Source of the DNA: Casuarina equisetifolia
Lineage: Eukaryota > Streptophyta > Magnoliopsida > Fagales > Casuarinaceae
Reading direction: 5' to 3'
DNA length: 64,000 nucleotides
NCBI GenBank assembly: GCA_028551475.1
Contig: CM052359.1
Location: 12,835,583 to 12,899,582, forward strand
Shown: positions 57,966 through 64,000 of the stretch, in pieces
How the letters are laid out: every line of letters starts with the position of its first letter
Numbering within the stretch: position 1 is the stretch's first letter
Translations under genes and position numbers: made by a program
The notes under the pieces: model-generated
What the model saw: the letters and a program-made list of their open reading frames with translations, nothing else
Told to the model about the DNA's origin: nothing
The model's database searches: none

Positions 57966-58758
57966 TGATGTAGATCTAGTGGCAAAAATGGGCAAGCTGT
58001 ATTTAGGGTTAGGGTAGGGTGGTTGTTTCTTTTAGGTTTTGCAGCCTTTGGTGTAAGGAAGGTTGTGTTTGGATAGGAAAAAAGGGGAAAAATGAAAATA
58101 ATAATTGCCAAGATAGGCTCCAAGATGCAAAGGCTACACCACCAATGAAGAAGTGCTCCACCACTAATCTTTGATGAAAACTAGATAAAGAAATCACAAG
58201 TTGAACGAACAACTTTGGGTTTTCTATTTATCTAAAAAAAAAAACTTTGTTTACAATTGAAATGACTCTCCATTTAAATAGAGAACTAAACCTAAGCCTA
58301 AGGAAATCCAAACAAATCAAGGCCCTAGACATTTAATGAAAACCTAGACAAATTAGGGCTCCATACATTTAAAGAAAACATAATCAAATAAAGGTTCTAA
58401 ACAATTAAGGAAAACCCAGACAAATAAAGGCTCCAAACAATTAATGGAAACTCAAACAAAAGGAAATAATCTCAACAATAAGAAACCATAGAAAATTAAG
58501 GACTCAATGAGAATTTAAGAAAACCTTTAAACATCAATTAAGAGGTCCTAAAACAAATCAATGATTCTAGAGACTTCTGGAATGCTTTTCATCCTTCCTC
58601 TTCTTAAACCCATTAGATCATGTTGTGGCTTGGATCCATTAGATCATGTTATGGCTTGGACCCATTAGATCATGTTATGGCCCAAACTTGTATTTGTTGA
58701 CAAACTCAAGCTAATAGCTAGGCCAATAGCTTAAGCTAATGTAACTATTCCTACATCA
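57966..58758 (-). repeat. gypsy LTR (minus), copy d, 793 bp
   Basis: Bounded by TGATGTAG (57966) and CTACATCA (58758). The minus-strand purine tract (reverse of ATCTCCCTAGG) follows at 58759, so this is the 3' LTR of the minus-strand element at 58780-61460. Holds three tandem units of CCATTAGATCATGTTxTGGC (58609-58680). Confidence 0.65.
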
Positions 58759-58779
58759 ATCTCCCTAGGTTGATTAGGA

Positions 58780-61460
58780 TTTGCCCTCAAATCCTTAAGG
58801 TTAGCATATCCCAAATCCTTAAAGGTAGTTGAAACTCCTCCATAGTCACTAGGATCTTGTTTGCATTATCCCTAATCCTAAAAATCACTTCGAAAAGGCC
58901 ATCAACTTTAGGTGTTAACTTGCCTTTTCTTTTGGATGGAAATCTTTCATTTTTTAGATGCAACCAAGTTAAGTCTTATGTTTGAAGTTGAAAAGGCTTT
59001 TAATGCTTATTAGCTTTTCTTTTGTATGTCTCATTAACCTTTTTTATTTGAGATCAAACATTCTCATGAAGTTTCTTCATTACTTTAGCCTTTTTATTTA
59101 CATTTATACTAACTTAAGTATCAATAGGCATAGAGGTTAGCTCAATAGGAGTTTTAGATTAATTTTATAAATTACCTCAAATGAAGAATGTTTAGTTGTA
59201 GAACTTGAGTTCAATTATATGCAAACTCAACATGGATAAGCTTTAAGTCTCAATCTTTCATATTCTAATTTATCATGGTGTGAAAAAGAGTTTCCAATGT
59301 TCAATTAAAGACTTCAATCTAGCCATTGGTTTATGGATAATGAGAAGTGCTAAATAAGAACTTAAAAAGTTGGTATCTCAATCAAACATAATGGTTCTTG
59401 GAATTCTATGCAATCTTACAATCTCTTTGAATAATAAATCAACAATATTAGAGGCATCATTGATCTTATGGCATAGGTGGAGTGTGCGATCTTAGAAAAC
59501 CAATATAGTATTATCATGTTAGAGGTCTTCTCTCTTTAAGTCCTTAGGAGTGTCATAATGAAATCAATACTTAAATCTCCCTAAGGTTGATTTGGAACTA
59601 GCAAAGGAATGTAAGGCCCTAGCTTAAAGTGACTTTTTATCCTTTGTACCACATCTAGAAACAATAGTTAGACATCTCCCTGCATTTTTAGCCAATAAAA
59701 ATACTCTTTGAGAATCTCCAAGGTCTTGTGAATTTTGAAAAGACCAACCAAACCTCATCCATGTGCCTCCCTCACTAGTAAGTCTTTAAAGGAACACTTC
59801 AAAACATAGAACTAATTTCCTTTGAAAAGAAACCCCTCATGAATCATATAATCTCCATTGGTACTCCTTTGCACATTTTACCATGAGCAATGACATTTAA
59901 ATCATCAAGATAGTGTTTCTTTATACGTTGAAAACTAAAGAAAGGAGTACCTTTTAGATAATGCATCCATAACAACATTAGCTATATTGATTTATAACGA
60001 GAAAGAAATGAGAAAGACTGGAGAAGTTCTACCTATTTTGTATGCCTTAAGTTAAGCTTATCTTGGCCATTCAAGAACTTTAAAACTTGGTGATCTGAAT
60101 GCATAACAATCTATCTAAGTTTAAAGTAATGAATCCAATGATTTAAAACCCTTACAATTGCATAAAACTCCTTACCATAGGTAGAATAGTTTCTTTTGTA
60201 TTCATTAAGCTCCTTATTCCATTTCAAAGACCTTCTCAAAGTTGGTAATGTAAGAATTGGAACTTCACACAATTTTTGATTAATCACCCTTAAAGCTTCA
60301 TTTGCTTCCTTTGTCCACTTAACAAACTTCTCTTCATACATTCATTAATGGATGCTACAATGGTGTTAAAGTTGAAGAACAAACCAAGGGTAAAATGAAG
60401 CTAAGTCATGAAAACTCCTTATCTTAGTGATGAAACTAGGCTTAAGACCTAATTTCCTCTAACTTAGACTAATCAACCATAATATCTTCCTTAAAAACCA
60501 CATATCCAAGGAACACAACATTAAAGGAAAAGAATTCACACTTCTACAATTTGGCATAAAGCTTTTGTTTACTCAATGTATCAAAGATTAGTCTCAAATG
60601 ATTTAAATGGTCTCTTTCACATCTACTATAAATAAGGATATCATTGAAATAAACCATAACAAATTTACCAAAAAAGAGATATAGTACCTCATTCATCAAA
60701 TGCATGAAAGTACCAAGTGCATTAGAAAGGTTGAATAACATGACCATCCATTTATATAAACCTCTTTTGGTTTTGAAAGTGGTCTCCCATTCATCTCCTT
60801 CTCTTATTCAAATCTAATGATAGCCGCTCCTTAGGTCCATTTTGGAAAAGATTGTGACCTTATATAACTCATCCAACATGTCATTAAGCCTTTGAGTGGG
60901 ATGCATATAATTAATGGTGATGTTGTTGATGGCTCTACTCTCTACACACATTTGAAATAAACCATTCTTCTTTAGCACCAACACGGCTAGTACCAAACAA
61001 AGACTCATACTTTTCCTTATAAATTCTTGGACAACAAATTCATTTAATCACCTTTGTAGTTCCCTAAAGTCTTCATGATTGCATCTATAAGCTACTTTGT
61101 TAGATAAGGGTGCTCTTGGAAGTAGATCTATATTGTTCTATCCCCCTAAGTGGTGGTAAACCTGGTAAAAGCTCGTTAAGGAATACAAAAGCAAATTCAA
61201 TTTGGAATGGTTAAATAAAAGAATACAAGTCACTCACCCCTTCACTTTGTTTCCCCTTAACTATAAGAAATGAAAGATTGGTTTTTGTTTTTAGATGACC
61301 TTCTCCACTGAGGTTTCACTCAAGAACAAATTATTGTCATGGCCTCCCCAATAACAAATTGCAAATATTCATAGATATAACATTACAAGTATTAGTTGAG
61401 TCCATAACAAAAAATTGCAAGCATCTATAGAAATTTGTAACTCCTACCGAACAAAAATGG
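58780..61460 (-). pseudogene. minus-strand gypsy pol (RT, RNase H, integrase)
   Basis: Reading downwards: 'LPRAPLSNKVAYRC' near 61115, 'LVLKKNGLFQMCVESRAINN', '[20 protein letters not shown]' (61008-60814), '[20 protein letters not shown]' (60747-60544, catalytic F-x-D-D as F-N-D), 'KWTKEANEALRVINQKLCEV' and 'YGKEFYAIVRVLNHWIHYFK' (RNase H, 60341-60111), then S-D-H-Q-V-L-K-F-L-N-G-Q (about 60100). The decayed integrase extends to 58930. The 5' end with gag and protease is missing: sequence of the plus-strand 3' LTR begins at about 61520. Confidence 0.75.
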
Positions 61461-61519
61461 CTCTCAGAGTTGTTAAATTATGACTTTGTAGGGAAATATA
61501 AAGCAAGAAAAGATAATGA

Positions 61520-62098
61520 AGGGTGAAATCTAACTTAGCAAATGAATTTGGGATTCAAACGGGAATCTCTAACTGGAAAACGAATTTTGAATAGTAAAAG
61601 TAAAGTTGACGTCCTTTATATTTGAAGAGTTCTAAAACCTAGGATGGCATTAAGAACAAGGTTCAATAAAGCCAAGGGCAAGGCTCAAACGAGGTTCAAA
61701 AAAGTTAAGGGCAAGGTTCAAATGAGGAAAGGCTTACGGTGGAAACCTAGGCACCTAAAGACGAGGAAGGGCATAGTAAGCGACAAAATGCGTAGGGGAG
61801 TTGAAAATAAGCGTAGATTTGGAGATTCCTGAATGATTCAACCTTTCAAACTGTTATTGAATCCATGGTTAGGCAAGAGACAACTTGGCAAACTAAAACA
61901 TCTTAGTAGTCAAAGGAAAAGAAAGCAAAAGCTATTCATGTAGTAGTCGTAAGTGAAATGGGAGTAGCCTTCCACGCAAAACCCATTCCTAGGTTGGGTC
62001 ATGTCTAATACACAAGCCTAAAGCAAAAACAAAACATAAACCTAGAAAACTAAACATAAGCCCTCTTATTTCTTTTTAGACAAGTAATAATTTCTTAC
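61520..62098 (+). repeat. 3' LTR-like end of plus-strand gypsy element
   Basis: Matches 53340-53640 at both ends, but about 300 bp in the middle have no partner. That extra part includes a short tandem repeat with period about 30 bp (AAGGTTCAAxxAAGxxAAGGGCAAGG, 61648-61730) and gives a Lys/Arg-rich frame (61644-61832) that I regard as repeat-derived. Confidence 0.45.
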
Positions 62099-62429
62099 AC
62101 ACCAAACATATTTTAAAAGCTTCACATTGAATAGGAGTTTAAGGACATCAACCTTAGTTCCAATATGATATTAAAAATAGTCAATTCAACTAAAAAATTA
62201 GTTTAAATATTGAGAAAAATAAATTTTTATAGTTAAACATTATTAAATAATTATATATTTTTAATATGAGACTTTGGTTATTAGCATATTAGCCGTAACT
62301 TTCATATAACAAAAAGAGAATAAACTATAATTGCAAATAGAATAGACAGTGCTGATTCTGGTACAGCCACGGATGTTCAACAAATTCTCTCTTTATAGTT
62401 TCATTTTCCACTGAGATTTTCGATGTTTG

Positions 62430-63263
62430 TTTAATTTCCAAACGGGTTGCTCAAGTCCAGCGCACTGGATCTTCGGGGGAGGCATAATGAGGCGAAGGAT
62501 CCAGCGACAGTCGGGCTACTCCCGGGGAAAGCATCAGAAATGCACTACTCTTCCTTGGGCTTTATACTTTCGGATCTAATCACAAGTAGGTTCAAATAAA
62601 CTAAATTCCTGCAACATAAAATTTCAAATAAATTTTCACAGCATAATCCTATACAAATTTTATTCTTGTCATTCATCATCAAAAATATTATCCTTATTAG
62701 CTCAACAATTACCTACTCATTGACTTTTTTAACAACTATGAGTGAGTAACCTGAAAAGATAGGAAAATCCGGAGTCCACGAGACGAACCTAATTGCGGAG
62801 ATTCCCCAGTGGATAACCTTTGTCCTTATATTGATCTCCTACCGTCGTTTAGAAGCAAGGACTCCATCTGGGACCTGAGGAATGGATTAAATAATAAGAA
62901 TACAACGTCATTCATTTGGCAACAGAACCTGCTTCAGTATTCTAATATGGAATTCGCCGGCCAAATCATTGGAAGAATATGCTTTGGAGCTCCTTTGCTT
63001 CTTCACTTCTTTCCTCTGGAAAATGAATTATATTAATAACCAAAGGAGTAAGCTTCGAGGCAATTCTCTGACTTCTCACTAAATCACAGCGCAGTTTATT
63101 TGAGCATCGAGAAGCTTATGTCAGCAAGCCTCACCTACAATCTATGCCGAAATCCTCCCTGTGAGACAATTCCAGTTATTGACCTGGGAAGAGAGCTTGG
63201 TTCTGATCGAGGACAACTGATTAAACAGATTATACAGGCCAGCCAAGAATTTGGCTTCTTCCA
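62430..63263 (+). pseudogene. H6H-like dioxygenase copy D: upstream and exon 1
   Basis: The upstream block (62436 TTTCCAAACGGGTTGCTCAAG; 62793 on; 63045 GGAGTAAGCTTCGAGGCAATTC) matches the other copies. In exon 1 the ancestral ATG reads ATC (63105). An in-frame ATG five codons on (63117) gives 'MSASLTYNLCRNPPCETIPV', then I-D-L-G-R-E-L and 'QLIKQIIQASQEFGFFQ' to a GT donor at 63264. About 20 residues present in copy B between Y-N and C-E-T-I-P are missing. Exons 2-4 are not in the window; a retroposon-like insertion follows. It could still be a gene using the second ATG, but I call it a probable pseudogene. Confidence 0.65.
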
Positions 63264-63285
63264 GGTATTATTTGTAAGTACGTAA

Positions 63286-63830
63286 AGGTTTTTTTTTTTT
63301 TTTTTCTTCCAAATCTACAAAACCGGGTCAGCACGAGCTCACCAAATCCGGGTTATCCAAGCAAATGATATCGGGTCAAAAATGGGCGAACGGGCACGAA
63401 TCAATTTCTTCCCTTTCGCTCTAATCTTCGAGGGTTTCCTCCTAATAAAGTCCAGAAGTCGAGCAGAAAACGCTTGCCATGGCTTGATTTCAAATGAGGA
63501 AAACGGGCACCACAAAACCGAAGGAAAATTGAGCTCCAATCCCAACCACAACCGACGAACCCGTAAGACTCGCCAAATGGACGTTTTCCCGCGATGGTGA
63601 TCGCGTGACATCGGAGGTGATTCGCTCCCTCGGCCGGGTAATGACTGACCGCATCCCTCGGAGAACGGAAAGGGGATTACCGGTTCCCATTGGCGAGCTA
63701 TTATGGCCGTTTATTCACAAAATCAGGCTGGATTTTGTGACGATCATGATTGTTGATTCACAAAATCAGGCTGAATTTCACAACGCCTCTAACCGTTGAC
63801 TTCCATTATCAGCCCCTTAGCTTTTGTTAG
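63286..63830. repeat. possible retroposed insertion after copy D exon 1
   Basis: Poly(T) of about 18 bp at 63288-63305 is followed by about 500 bp of GC-richer DNA unlike its surroundings (a reverse-oriented poly(A)-tailed insert would look like this). It ends near a direct repeat, TTCACAAAATCAGGCTGxATTT at 63714 and 63758. I recognise no product. Confidence 0.35.
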
Positions 63831-64000
63831 TATGTAATTTCAAAATTGTACATACTTTCTTCAGTATCTGTACAGAAAAAAAAAATACAAAAAATTTAAA
63901 ATACTTTTTATACAAAGTAAAAGTACTTATTCTTCCCTTGATTACCTTCTAATTCTCTAGATTTTTATATTTTAATTCTACTAAAATTCATCTTGTTTGA

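Larger units (their letters stand above)
53335..62098 (+). mobile_element. plus-strand Ty3/gypsy element with nested minus-strand insertions
   Basis: LTR-like ends share GAAATCTAACTxAxCAAA, GAATTTGGGA, GGGAATC and ACATAAACCTAGAAAACTAA (53340-53640 and 61530-62098). Between them lie plus-strand protease-RT-RNase H remnants (53840-55250), then minus-strand gypsy material (about 55255-61460). Exact ends and TSD could not be settled by eye. The whole nest sits between dioxygenase copies C and D. Confidence 0.45.

Noticed and set aside
61644-61832. Lys/Arg-rich 62-codon frame
   Set aside because: Produced by a short tandem repeat of about 30 bp inside an LTR.

Overview
This is plant nuclear DNA, most likely from a woody eudicot. 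It is AT-rich and has spliced genes with GT-AG introns. Ty3/gypsy and Ty1/copia LTR retrotransposons fill most of it, with RFL-type pentatricopeptide repeat (PPR) gene debris and a 2-oxoglutarate/Fe(II) dioxygenase gene cluster. The species cannot be fixed from the sequence alone. Only one gene looks intact: a four-exon, 339-residue hyoscyamine-6-dioxygenase-like oxygenase at 46521-48362 (+).

Layout. 0-9 kb: a copia RT/RNase H fragment, then two small secreted-peptide loci (1139-1378 and 8222-8632) that share an E-[KR]-A-P-[IL]-P-P-S block and each carry an in-frame stop just after the signal peptide. A decayed chromodomain gypsy element (2314-7019, TSD CATCA) separates them. 9-14 kb: no recognisable gene, but several diverged direct duplications of non-coding DNA. 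14-33 kb (minus strand): RFL-type PPR pseudogenes. One PPR coding region is split into three pieces by two complete LTR insertions, a copia element at 16512-22092 (197-bp LTRs, TSD CAAAC) and a pol-less Athila-like gypsy element at 22761-31253 (about 1.6-kb LTRs, TSD TCCAT). The Athila-like element itself carries a solo LTR at 25401-27019. At the 5' side of the PPR repeats, in two separate copies (14.1-14.6 kb and 32.5-33.1 kb), an exon resembling a DDT/WAC-domain chromatin protein is fused to the PPR repeats.

33-42 kb: sparse sequence with possible coding and SINE-like remnants, then a badly decayed copia element (about 37.7-41.3 kb). 42-64 kb: a direct tandem array of H6H-like dioxygenase copies. 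Copy A (42.2-44.05 kb) keeps only upstream sequence and exon 4. Copy B is intact. Copy C (about 50.1-52.7 kb) is a pseudogene. Copy D (62.4 kb to past 63.26 kb) has lost the ancestral start codon and shows only exon 1. Between A and B sits a 1.1-kb LTR-derived palindrome with a perfect 5-bp TSD (44262-45376). Between C and D sits a nest of gypsy elements in both orientations (about 53.3-62.1 kb).

The window reads as two gene families (RFL-PPR and dioxygenase) plus a small-peptide family, all expanded by local duplication and broken up by successive retrotransposon insertions. The least expected items are the WAC::PPR chimera, the peptide pair, and the palindromic insertion next to the only live gene. 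All coordinates and identities were read by hand; no alignment program or database was used.
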